Assembly (NCBI GenBank): GCA_949948895.1
Contig: CATLHE010000008.1
Location: forward strand, 17,055-81,054
Direction: 5' to 3'
Length of the DNA: 64,000 nucleotides
Source: an uncultured Christensenella sp.
GTDB lineage: Bacteria; Bacillota; Clostridia; Christensenellales; Pumilibacteraceae
Position numbers and translations under genes: made by a program. The notes under the pieces are model-generated. The model was not told the origin of the DNA and made no database searches. It was given only the letters and a program-made list of their open reading frames with translations. Shown one piece after another: positions 56,546 through 63,725 of the stretch. Position 1 is the first letter of the stretch. Each line of letters begins with the position of its first letter.

Positions 56546-56900
56546 CCCAAGCCAAAGGCTTGGCGTCTGTCGTGTGCCAAGCACAGCTTGGATTTCTGTC
56601 GTGTGTTTGCTTTGTGGCTTGTTTTGCGTACCACCCGAATAAGAAAGGTGCTTACCGCCTTGTGTCATTCTGAGCCAACGGCGAAGAATCTAGGCGAACC
56701 GCCGCAATGAGTAAATGCTTGACCTATCGCAACCCTTTCGTAGGGAGCGCAGCCCACTGCGCTCCGCCAACCAAATGTTGGACGAATGTCGTGTGTTTAC
56801 GCGAGGACAATTCTTCGTTTCACCCGAATAGTTGCGGTAACGCTTGTTTACCTTTCGTAGGGCGGGCAGACCCTTGCCCGCCGCAAAGTAAGGCAATTTA
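56546..56900. repeat. Cluster 5 of composite palindromic repeats
   Basis: No gene. Begins directly after the tldE stop with CCAAGCC/GGCTTGG, then a second A hairpin (CCAAGCACAGCTTGG), a C module (56663-56700), B (near 56738), A (CCAAC/GTTGG near 56768) and a second B with a new arm pair (GGCGGGC/GCCCGCC near 56862). Confidence 0.85.
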
Positions 56901-56918
56901 ATATCACGGGAGCTAGTC

Positions 56919-57479
56919 ATGACCGTAAACACAAATAACAAGGTATACGCTTTTGCCGCGAACGGCACGGAAGAGACCGAGCTCTTGTGCGTGGTCGATA
57001 TCTTGCGCCGCGCGGGCATTCTTACGGTCATCGCGTCGATAGACGGCGCGCGCGTCACGGGCTCGCACGGGATAACGTTCGATGCGGACGCGTTGGCAAA
57101 GGACTGCGATTTTTCGGACGCGGAGATATTGTTCGTGCCGGGCGGGCTGCCGGGCACGACGCGGCTCGCGGAAAGCTCGCTCGTCATAAACGCGCTCAAG
57201 ACCCAAGCCGAAAAGAACAAGCGTATCGCGGCGATCTGCGCCGCGCCCGCGCTCGTTTTGGGCGAGAACGGATTGCTCGACGGCAAGCAAGGCGTGTGCA
57301 GTCCGGGGTTCGAGACGCACATGAAAGGTTGCGAGGTCTTGACCGACAAGGTCTGTACCGACGGGAATATCACGACGGCGCGCGGGTTGGGCTGTGCAGT
57401 AGAGCTCGGGTTGGAGCTCGTGCGGCTCTTGTGCAATGAGACGACCGCGGAAGACATCAAGCGCAAGATCTGTTACTGA
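56919..57479 (+). CDS. DJ-1/PfpI family protein
   Basis: 186 residues. Glu in GTEETELL and the nucleophile-elbow cysteine in AAICAAPALVLGENGLL match the DJ-1/YajL branch, which is linked to protein and metabolite deglycation or chaperone-like stress roles. Ribosome site GGGAG. Single-gene unit closed by its own terminator. Confidence 0.92.
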   Translation: MTVNTNNKVYAFAANGTEETELLCVVDILRRAGILTVIASIDGARVTGSHGITFDADALAKDCDFSDAEILFVPGGLPGTTRLAESSLVINALKTQAEKNKRIAAICAAPALVLGENGLLDGKQGVCSPGFETHMKGCEVLTDKVCTDGNITTARGLGCAVELGLELVRLLCNETTAEDIKRKICY

Positions 57480-57487
57480 AAACAATA

Positions 57488-57525
57488 AAAAAGCGGTGCG
57501 TATGATAAAGCGCACCGCTTTTGTG
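57488..57525 (+). terminator. Terminator after the DJ-1 gene
   Basis: AAGCGGTGCG (57491-57500)/CGCACCGCTT (57511-57520) with TTTTG following. Confidence 0.88.
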
Positions 57526-57579
57526 TTTGTAGTTGATTGCCGAAATAAGATTTTAATAGGCTCTTTTTTGTGTAACAAT

Positions 57580-57820
57580 AATCCAATCACTCACGCCAAT
57601 ACACGATAAACGCCATGCCTTCGGCTTGGTGGCGTGACGACCTCGGCACGCCCTACGAATGGGTTGCGATTGGTTTTACACTACCTATATGCGGCAGTTC
57701 GCCTAGATTCTTCGGCTACGCCTCAGAATGACAAGATACGATAAATATCGTTCTTATTCGGGTGTAACGCAAAACATAGCATCAACGCAAACACACGACA
57801 GACGCCAAGCCTTTGGCTTG
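57580..57820. repeat. Cluster 6 of composite palindromic repeats
   Basis: No gene. A hairpin CCATGCC/GGCTTGG near 57611, B (GGCGTG/CACGCC near 57630), C (near 57690-57732), then TTATTCGGGTG and a final A hairpin CAAGCC/GGCTTG that touches the TAA of spo0A (minus strand). Confidence 0.85.
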
Positions 57821-58549
57821 TTAGACGCTTTCGAGCAGCATCTTATCGGCAACGAGCGCAATGAACTCGCCGTTAGTCGGTTTCTCGTTATGGTTATAAA
57901 CGCGCACGCCGAAAAGCGTGTTGATGTTTTCTATCTTGCCGCGGTTCCAAGCGACCTCGATGGCGTGGCGAATAGCGCGCTCGACCTTGCTCGGACTTGT
58001 GTTAAAATGCTCGGCTACTTCGGGATAGAGCTTTTTGGTAATGGAATTGATTATCTCGGGACTGTCTATGGTCATCTTGATCGCTTCGCGCAAGTACTGA
58101 TAGCCCTTGATGTGCGCAGGGATCCCGACGGTAATGAAAATATTGCTTATCTTTTCATCCATGGACCGATTCTTGGCGGTGGGACGCTTCTGATTGACCG
58201 CTTCGATTATGCGCTCGTCGAGAACGGAGAACGATACGGGCTTCATCATGTAAAAGTCCGCGCCGAGATTCATCGCTTTGGAAATGAACGCTTCCTGAGA
58301 CAGCGCGGAAGCGACGATTATCTTCATATTGCCCTTATTGACGCGTTCGAGCACGGAAAAGCCGTCGAGATTGGGCATGACAAGATCGAGTATGAGCGCG
58401 TCCGGGTGCGCGGCGTCAATGCGTTCCAAAGCCTCTTTGCCGTCGGCGGCGGTCTCCACAAGTTCGAACCTGTCCGACGCGGCAAAATGCGCGCGCATGC
58501 TCGCCATAAATTCGTCGTTGTCATCGCATACCATAACTCGTATTTTCAT
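57821..58549 (-). CDS. spo0A: Stage 0 sporulation response regulator Spo0A
   Basis: 242 residues. Receiver domain with VCDDND, phosphorylated Asp in LILDLVMPNLDG, and Lys in MMKPVS. The C-terminal Spo0A domain has GIPAHIKGYQYLREAI, SKVERAIRHAIEVAWNRG and KPTNGEFIALVADK (recognition helix region). Master switch for entry into sporulation, so the organism or its lineage forms spores. Ribosome site AAAGGAGC. Confidence 0.97.
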   Translation of the reverse strand: MKIRVMVCDDNDEFMASMRAHFAASDRFELVETAADGKEALERIDAAHPDALILDLVMPNLDGFSVLERVNKGNMKIIVASALSQEAFISKAMNLGADFYMMKPVSFSVLDERIIEAVNQKRPTAKNRSMDEKISNIFITVGIPAHIKGYQYLREAIKMTIDSPEIINSITKKLYPEVAEHFNTSPSKVERAIRHAIEVAWNRGKIENINTLFGVRVYNHNEKPTNGEFIALVADKMLLESV

Positions 58550-58587
58550 CTCGAATAAGCTCCTTTTTTCGCGGTTGATATGTGTAA

Positions 58588-58616
58588 ATTATACCATTTT
58601 CGCGGTATATTGACAA
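58588..58616 (-). promoter_or_regulatory. Promoter of spo0A
   Basis: Minus strand TTGTCA (58616-58611), 17 bases, TATAAT (58593-58588). A sigma-A type element; no sigma-H consensus stands out. Confidence 0.8.
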
Positions 58617-58644
58617 GCTTCATATGCGTGTGAAAAAAGGGCGG

Positions 58645-58676
58645 TTTTGTCGGTATGCGTCTTATTTTGACGGTAT
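58645..58676. promoter_or_regulatory. Two 12-base direct repeats upstream of spo0A
   Basis: TTTTGTCGGTAT (58645-58656) and TTTTGACGGTAT (58665-58676), 20 bases apart, that is about two helical turns. They resemble Spo0A boxes (TTTTGTCGAAAA-like), and TTTTGTCCGAAAA follows near 58705. Possible autoregulation; similarity is partial. Confidence 0.4.
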
Positions 58677-58770
58677 TTATCGACGCCCGTCCGCACCCGT
58701 CCGTTTTTGTCCGAAAACGTGCGGTGTTTGTGGATTTAAACGTTATCGACCGTGAAAATTACCGAAAATA

Positions 58771-58799
58771 TTGCAATGCGTGAGATTGTTTGGTATAAT
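58771..58799 (+). promoter_or_regulatory. Promoter of the GNAT-like gene
   Basis: TTGCAA (58771-58776), 17 bases, TATAAT (58794-58799). Confidence 0.8.
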
Positions 58800-58848
58800 A
58801 AATCGAATAAACGGCGGAGTCATGCGCCATGGATAAACCGAGAAACGT

Positions 58849-59694
58849 ATGAAAAATTCAGCGATAAATATAAGACCGCTCGGCAGGGCGGAACTCGAAC
58901 GCGCGACGGAGTTTGTCGCAGAACGCCTGAGCCCCGACAGACGATCGTACCCAGTTATAGATGATATTACGGGCGCGCGAAACGAACTTGAAAAACGCAT
59001 AGAAAAAGACACGGTACTGGGCGCGTTTTGCGGCGAGCGCATGACGGGTATAGTCGCGGGATTCGGCGACGGCGCGCAATATTTTCAAACAACAATGATC
59101 TACGCCGACGACAGCAAAAGCGCGGACGCGCTGATCGACGGAATAGTAAAACAGAACAACGACGCACAGATACTAGCTGGCATAGACGGACGGAATATCG
59201 GGATCGGAAGAGCGCTGTCGAAAAGAGGTTTTGCGATAGTCGAGCGCGATATAGACGCGCGATTGGATACGGAAAAGCTTGTACCGTCGCCGTGTGAGAA
59301 TGTCATACGATTGGGCGACGAACATAAAAAAGAATGGTTAGAGTTTCATCGTAAATATTTCGACGATATATACTGGAACGCGGAGCGCATGGACGCGAGC
59401 TTTAAAGAGTGGGATATTTATGCCGTGCTCGACGGAGGGCGAGTGTCGGACGGCGCGTTCGTCAAAGCATACGGGAACGGGAGCGCGGAAATTTTCGGAT
59501 TGGTCGCAGAGCGAAGTAGCGTGACCTGCGCATTGCTCACGGCAGTAGCCCGAGACCTGAGAACGCGAAAACACGTAAAGAACATTATATATTTTATTGA
59601 CGAAACGAGCACGAACGAGATAGCGGCGGCAATAAAAACGGGGTTTGACTGTAACGGCAAATACGTTTGCTACGAATTAAAAAGCCGTGCATAA
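58849..59694 (+). CDS. GNAT-like acetyltransferase-fold protein
   Basis: 281 residues, apparently two GNAT-like halves: 1-145 (VLGAFCGERMTGIVAGF) and 150-281 (GNGSAEIFGLVAERSSVTCALLTAVARDL). The acetyl-CoA loop is weak, so activity is uncertain. The good ribosome site GGCGGAG (58813-58818) lies 30 bases upstream and serves ATG 58829, a seven-codon mini-frame MDKPRNV whose stop overlaps the gene start (ATGA). Confidence 0.7.
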   Translation: MKNSAINIRPLGRAELERATEFVAERLSPDRRSYPVIDDITGARNELEKRIEKDTVLGAFCGERMTGIVAGFGDGAQYFQTTMIYADDSKSADALIDGIVKQNNDAQILAGIDGRNIGIGRALSKRGFAIVERDIDARLDTEKLVPSPCENVIRLGDEHKKEWLEFHRKYFDDIYWNAERMDASFKEWDIYAVLDGGRVSDGAFVKAYGNGSAEIFGLVAERSSVTCALLTAVARDLRTRKHVKNIIYFIDETSTNEIAAAIKTGFDCNGKYVCYELKSRA

Positions 59695-59725
59695 CCGCTA
59701 TATGCAAAATATTAGCTCAAAACGT

Positions 59726-59754
59726 TTGCATTTGTAAAATTTATTTGATATAAT
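59726..59754 (+). promoter_or_regulatory. Promoter of tRNA-Met
   Basis: TTGCAT (59726-59731), 17 bases, TATAAT (59749-59754); start expected near 59761. Confidence 0.8.
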
Positions 59755-59774
59755 GTGTGTACTTTAAAAGTTAT

Positions 59775-59851
59775 GGCGGCATAGCTCAGCTGGCTAGAGT
59801 ACTCGGTTCATACCCGATTGGTCACTGGTTCGAATCCAGTTGCCGCTACCA
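59775..59851 (+). tRNA. tRNA-Met (CAT), elongator
   Basis: 77 bases with encoded CCA. Acceptor GGCGGCA/TGCCGCT, anticodon loop TTCATAC, T arm ACTGG-TTCGAAT-CCAGT. The sequence and the G1-U72 end resemble the elongator tRNA-Met of Bacillus. The initiator hallmark of three G-C pairs in the anticodon stem is missing. Confidence 0.93.
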
Positions 59852-59891
59852 CGAAAAGGCACCCGATAGGGTGCTTTTTTCGTGGTAGCGG
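59843..59891 (+). terminator. Palindromic terminator including the tRNA 3' end, copy 1
   Basis: CCGCTACCACGAAAA (inside the tRNA end) pairs with TTTTTTCGTGGTAGCGG around a GGCACCC/GGGTGC core and GATA loop. The right half contains the T run. A second copy lies at 60081-60123. Confidence 0.85.
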
Positions 59892-59974
59892 TGCTATATG
59901 AGTAGCGCGGCGAAGCACAGCCAAACAATATGTAATACGATAAAGAAAATTGAATATCGATTTTATAAAACGCT

Positions 59975-60043
59975 TTTTCGCCGCGCGGTTCGCTAGACGC
60001 TCGGCGGAACGCCGAAGTCCGCCGCGAATCCGCGGCAATCCGG
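59975..60043. repeat. CGCCGCG hairpin repeat, copy 1
   Basis: TTTTCGCCGCGCGGTTCG, then the hairpin CTCGGCG-GAA-CGCCGAAG, then CCGCGAATCCGCGGCAATCC. Related copies at 60207-60272 and 60936-60984. Confidence 0.75.
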
Positions 60044-60080
60044 TTGCCGCAAATTTTATTTGTTTTGAATTGTACAATAT

Positions 60081-60123
60081 CTACCACGAAAAGGCACCTG
60101 ACAGGGTGCTTTTTTCGTGGTAG
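60081..60123 (+). terminator. Palindromic terminator-like repeat, copy 2
   Basis: CTACCACGAAAAGGCACC and its complement on the right, with TTTTTT; same as copy 1 but without an upstream tRNA. Confidence 0.8.
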
Positions 60124-60206
60124 TAGCTAAGATTCGAGCGAGGCGAGGTACGGCACAATAATATAAAAACAATAAAAAGAAAAGTATTGCATAATTGTAA
60201 TAAAGA

Positions 60207-60272
60207 AATTTCGCCGCGCAGTTCGGACGCTTGCGCGAAGCGCAAAGGTCGCCGCGAATCCGCGGCAATCCT
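60207..60272. repeat. CGCCGCG hairpin repeat, copy 2
   Basis: As copy 1 but the hairpin arms are CTTGCGC-GAA-GCGCAAAG; pairing is kept although bases changed. Ends CCGCGAATCCGCGGCAATCC. Confidence 0.75.
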
Positions 60273-60330
60273 GAGGAATAATTATGAAAACCTTGAAGTC
60301 GGTAATTTGTTTCCGGATTTCTATTGATGT

Positions 60331-60531
60331 TTAACGCACGAATAAAGTGCAAATAGGAACATTAATGGTTTTAGCAATTCTAAAAAGAGAAGACAAAAAG
60401 AATTTTTTGCCCGTCATTATCCTATTCAATGTAGACATGCTTATTTTGCATAGCTTACAAAATTTTGATTTACTCAGTTGATTAGATCTAATAAAATTAC
60501 ATATTAGTTTTATATTTACAAAATTTTTCAT
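60331..60531 (-). CDS. Small XRE-like helix-turn-helix protein
   Basis: 66 residues from ATG 60531 (TGGAG five bases before); a GTG at 60537 is less likely. HTH pattern NQLSKSKFCKLCKISMSTLN followed by LFRIAKTINVPICTLF. AT-rich and Lys-rich, unlike the flanking genes. Divergent from the gene at 60639 with two palindromes between them. Confidence 0.75.
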   Translation of the reverse strand: MKNFVNIKLICNFIRSNQLSKSKFCKLCKISMSTLNRIMTGKKFFLSSLFRIAKTINVPICTLFVR

Positions 60532-60572
60532 TAGCACTCCATTGATAATCGGCTGATAATATAATCATACCA

Positions 60573-60586
60573 TTACCATTTGGTAA
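60573..60586. promoter_or_regulatory. Palindromic operator 1 between the HTH genes
   Basis: TTACCATTTGGTAA. It lies inside the spacer of a leftward promoter TTGACT-17-TATGAT (minus strand), so binding would block the 60331-60531 gene. Confidence 0.7.
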
Positions 60587-60601
60587 AAGTCAAGTAATTT
60601 A

Positions 60602-60615
60602 TTACCGTTTGGTAT
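60602..60615. promoter_or_regulatory. Palindromic operator 2 between the HTH genes
   Basis: TTACCGTTTGGTAT, 29 bases centre to centre from operator 1 and overlapping a TATAAA that may be the rightward -10 box. Confidence 0.7.
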
Positions 60616-60638
60616 AAAATGATCTTGAGGTATGATAA

Positions 60639-60842
60639 ATGAATAAGTTTGCGGAAAGATTGAAAGAACTCAGGAATGAGAGAAATATCTCTCAAAACGA
60701 GTTATCAAAACAAATTAATATCAGTGTTGCCTGTATAAACAGATGGGAGAATAGATTACGCATTCCGAATATAGAAAGTATAATTATTCTTTGTAAATAT
60801 TTCGGGTGCACCGCCGATTATTTAATCGGGCTGGAAGACTGA
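60639..60842 (+). CDS. XRE-family helix-turn-helix regulator
   Basis: 67 residues, a clear HTH_3: LKELRNERNISQNELSKQIN and CINRWENRLRIPNIESI, ending FGCTADYLIGLED. Phage-repressor-like. Ribosome site TTGAGG. Probably binds the two TTACC...GGTAA palindromes. Confidence 0.9.
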   Translation: MNKFAERLKELRNERNISQNELSKQINISVACINRWENRLRIPNIESIIILCKYFGCTADYLIGLED

Positions 60843-60935
60843 AAGTTAAGTTTATCTTACAATATAAAGCTTAAGCGTGACCTAAGCGGGGTGAGCTGTC
60901 TGTGATAGTTAAAAATGCAATTTCGATTTTCATTG

Positions 60936-60984
60936 TCGCCGCGCGGGTCGGACGCTTGCGCGTAGCGCAAAGGTCGCTGTGCTT
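60936..60984. repeat. CGCCGCG hairpin repeat, copy 3
   Basis: TTGTCGCCGCGCGGGTCGGA then CTTGCGC-GTA-GCGCAAAG; the 3' part diverges from the other copies. Confidence 0.65.
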
Positions 60985-61050
60985 TATCGAAAGTCTGAGA
61001 GCAATAGTCGAGGGCGGAATTTACGGTGTAATAAAATTTTTTAAAAACCG

Positions 61051-61079
61051 TTGACTTTTGAGCGGTTTTGGTTTACACT
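61051..61079 (+). promoter_or_regulatory. Putative promoter upstream of the inverted-repeat element
   Basis: TTGACT (61051-61056), 17 bases, TACACT (61074-61079). A transcript from here would start at about 61086, the first base of the nested inverted repeat. Confidence 0.6.
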
Positions 61080-61085
61080 GATTAA

Positions 61086-61234
61086 GCCAAACAAGTTATA
61101 TGCCCAAATAGGAGTACGGGCTTTTTTTTGCAATAAAACATAAATAATGTTACAGTTTCGCATTTTAGAATTAGGCAAAACCGCAAATTCCAATATGTGG
61201 AACTGTAACCGTACTGCATATTAACTTGTTTGGC
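61086..61234 (+). ncRNA. 149-base nested inverted repeat, possible structured RNA or MITE
   Basis: Three pairs of arms nest: 61086-61103 with 61216-61234 (GCCAAACAAGTTATATGC/GCATATTAACTTGTTTGGC), 61113-61119 with 61209-61215 (AGTACGG/CCGTACT), and 61150-61172 with 61186-61208 (18 of 23 pairs). No coding frame fits. Either a folded leader or small RNA, or a miniature transposon. Confidence 0.55.
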
Positions 61235-61320
61235 GACAATCGGGGTTTGCGTTTTGCGTGCGTCGACTTCGGTTGGCGCACTTTTTTGTTGCGCGAAAAT
61301 ATTTATATAGGACGGTCGCA

Positions 61321-62913
61321 ATGGATACACAAGATATAGTAAGCGAGCTTTACGCGCTTCGTGCGGGATTAAGCCTTATCGCAAAAGAAAAGGATATGTG
61401 CGATAAAGAGATACTCGATGCCGAACAAAAAAGAGACGCCGAGGTGGGAGAAGCCGAACGGAAAAAGGATATAGTAATATCAAAAGCCAAATTCCAAAAG
61501 GACGACGAGATAGCCGCTGCGGAAAACGAAAAAAATACCAAGATAGGTGTCGCAGAGCGCCAAAAAAAAGATGTGACAAGATCTTTGAAATTTTTAGAAT
61601 GGCGAGAGCGTGACTATGCAGACAATGAACAAGAAATAGCACAAACAAAATATGCTAAAAAACGCTTTAAACGAGGATTAGTGTTGAAACCATTGATTTC
61701 AATATTTTTCATTTGCGCCGTTTTGGCGTATATCGCTTCGGCAGGGGTCTTGATCGCAAGTCGATTTACCGCTATTCCGTCGCTCGTAAATATTACTATC
61801 ATAATAACTTGCGTTACTTTGTCAATCGGTATAATATCTACAATTTCTCTAATAGTGTGTGAGGGGTGGGATGTTGAAATTATATGGGTTCCTATACTTT
61901 ATATTATAAATGCGTTAGGTTTGGGGGCATTGATATGGTTTATTTATAAGGATTATATGTTGCATCCGCTTGTGATAATTGCTTTTATGTTGATAGTCGT
62001 TTTGACTTTGGTATGCTCGGGGATAACTATATGGATAAGCTTGCAAGTTATTCCGGGGGTCAATTTATGGCAATATAAAATAGACATGAAAAAGCATAAT
62101 GAAGCTGTGCAAAAGCGTGACGAACTTAAAAACAAATTACGTGAAGCAGAACGCGAGTACGAAACAGCAAAAAAGAATTATTCCGAAAATGATATTGTGC
62201 AAATAACACGAGCAGCCCAAAGCGAATGCAGTCAGACTATTGCAAATGCCAACATGCACTATGATATGGTGTGCGCAACTGTCGTGAAAGAATATAATTC
62301 TGTTTGCGAGAAAGCCGAGCACGAATTTTCCGCGACAGCCGAAACGCTTAAAAAATTGCACGGCAAGATAAGCGCCGAGATATGGGAGACGCTCGTCGAT
62401 ACATACGGCAAGCTTCTTGACTCGCGGGATTGGAAAATATTGGACCTCGTGATTTGGCAGTTGGAGACGGGCAGAGCGGAGACCGTCAAAGAAGCGTTGC
62501 AACTAGCCGACCGCGAGACGCAGACCGACCGCATAGTAAACACCCTGCATTCCGCCAGCATGGCAATAGCGCAGAGAATCGACGACGGATTCGGCAATCT
62601 TCAAACTCAGCTAAACAAAAATTTTTATGTGCTGGCGCAAACCCTCGCAACGGCGGCGAGCCGTATATCGTATGGAATAGAAAGCGGTTACGGAAAGCTC
62701 GCGGGCAAGATAGAGCAAAGTTACGGTGTTCTCGCAGAAAAGATAGACGACAATGCGAAAGCTACTTCTGATCTTTATGAGAGCATGGCGGGAACGGACA
62801 GAAGTTTGGAAAAGCTGTTTTCGGAGGCGTCGCTTCAAACGGCGTTATTGGAAAAGTCCAATAAGTCGAGCGGGGAGCTTATGGAAGCAGTCAAAAGATT
62901 GCGCGAAGGATGA
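61321..62913 (+). CDS. Coiled-coil membrane protein of unknown function
   Basis: 530 residues from ATG 61321 (ATAGGACG ahead; the frame extends further but without a site). N-terminal charged coiled coil (about 20-120, with a repeated AE-x-x-K pattern), four hydrophobic helices (about 130-155, 160-185, 192-215, 222-245), a second coiled coil (about 260-345), then a conserved-looking block WETLVDTYGKLLDSRDWKIL and DLVIWQLETGRAETVKEALQ, and a C-terminal amphipathic array of I-x-x-G-x-G/Y-x-L repeats. I do not know the family. Lower GC in the middle than at the ends. Confidence 0.75.
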   Translation: MDTQDIVSELYALRAGLSLIAKEKDMCDKEILDAEQKRDAEVGEAERKKDIVISKAKFQKDDEIAAAENEKNTKIGVAERQKKDVTRSLKFLEWRERDYADNEQEIAQTKYAKKRFKRGLVLKPLISIFFICAVLAYIASAGVLIASRFTAIPSLVNITIIITCVTLSIGIISTISLIVCEGWDVEIIWVPILYIINALGLGALIWFIYKDYMLHPLVIIAFMLIVVLTLVCSGITIWISLQVIPGVNLWQYKIDMKKHNEAVQKRDELKNKLREAEREYETAKKNYSENDIVQITRAAQSECSQTIANANMHYDMVCATVVKEYNSVCEKAEHEFSATAETLKKLHGKISAEIWETLVDTYGKLLDSRDWKILDLVIWQLETGRAETVKEALQLADRETQTDRIVNTLHSASMAIAQRIDDGFGNLQTQLNKNFYVLAQTLATAASRISYGIESGYGKLAGKIEQSYGVLAEKIDDNAKATSDLYESMAGTDRSLEKLFSEASLQTALLEKSNKSSGELMEAVKRLREG

Positions 62914-62936
62914 AACGTGAATCATATATTACATAT

Positions 62937-62964
62937 AAAGAACACCCGTATGGGTGTTTTTTAT
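62937..62964 (+). terminator. Terminator after the coiled-coil membrane gene
   Basis: AACACCC GTA(T) GGGTGTT with TTTTTA. Confidence 0.85.
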
Positions 62965-62988
62965 ATTGGTGTTCCGAGCGGGTTTTGC

Positions 62989-63017
62989 TTGTTTTAATTT
63001 TCGATATTTGGTACAAT
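62989..63017 (+). promoter_or_regulatory. Promoter of the HAD gene
   Basis: TTGTTT (62989-62994), 17 bases, TACAAT (63012-63017). Confidence 0.7.
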
Positions 63018-63065
63018 TTGTTTATTGCGCGGTGCGCTTTGAAATTCAGCAATAAAGGTGAAGTC

Positions 63066-63725
63066 ATGATAAAAGCCGTGTTTATCGATTATTCGGGTAC
63101 GACCGTTATGGAAGGCGGGAGGGATATGCAAGCCGCCGTTATGCGCATTTGCAAGCATAGCGCCGTTCACGATCCCAAGGAACTGATGCGTATTTGGTGG
63201 GGGATGATAAAAGAGTACGAAGCCAAAAGTTATGCCGAAGCCTATCTGACGAGCGACGAGATCTATATGAAAGCGCTTCGGCGTCTTGAAACCGAGTACG
63301 GGCTCAAAGACGATGTCCCCGAGCTTCTCGGTCGGATATCCGATTGCTGGGCGACTGCGCCCGTATTCGACGACGTTAAGGATTTTTACGAGAACTGCCC
63401 GTTGCCGCTGTACGTTATCACCAACAACAGCGTCGCGTGCGTCGAGAAGGCGATGAGCCTTAACGGGTTGAACCCCGCCGGTATAGTAAGCGCCGATTCG
63501 GTGCGCGCATACAAGCCGCATGCGGAGCTTTTTGAAAAGGCTTTGGACACGGCGGGAGTGAGCGCGAGCGAGGCGGTGCATATTGGCGATTCGTACGAGT
63601 CGGACGTTCTGGGCGCGCGCGCCGCGGGAATACTGCCCGTACTGTTACAGCGATCAGACGGCAACAAGCACGACGACGTTATTACCGTTAAAAGCCTTGC
63701 CGAGGTCATGCCGTATTTGAAGTGA
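63066..63725 (+). CDS. HAD-superfamily hydrolase
   Basis: 219 residues from ATG 63066 after AAAGGTGAAG; the open frame upstream contains the terminator and promoter. Motif I is FIDYSGTTV: the nucleophile Asp is present but the usual second Asp (DxD) is Ser, as in phosphonatase-type HADs that have DxAGT. Motif II TNN, motif III Lys in AYKPHAELFEKAL, motif IV GDSYESD. Substrate unknown. Confidence 0.87.
   Translation: MIKAVFIDYSGTTVMEGGRDMQAAVMRICKHSAVHDPKELMRIWWGMIKEYEAKSYAEAYLTSDEIYMKALRRLETEYGLKDDVPELLGRISDCWATAPVFDDVKDFYENCPLPLYVITNNSVACVEKAMSLNGLNPAGIVSADSVRAYKPHAELFEKALDTAGVSASEAVHIGDSYESDVLGARAAGILPVLLQRSDGNKHDDVITVKSLAEVMPYLK

Noticed and set aside
62910..63065. N-terminal extension of the last HAD gene
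   Set aside because: It would cross the upstream terminator and the promoter; the conserved HAD start is at 63066.
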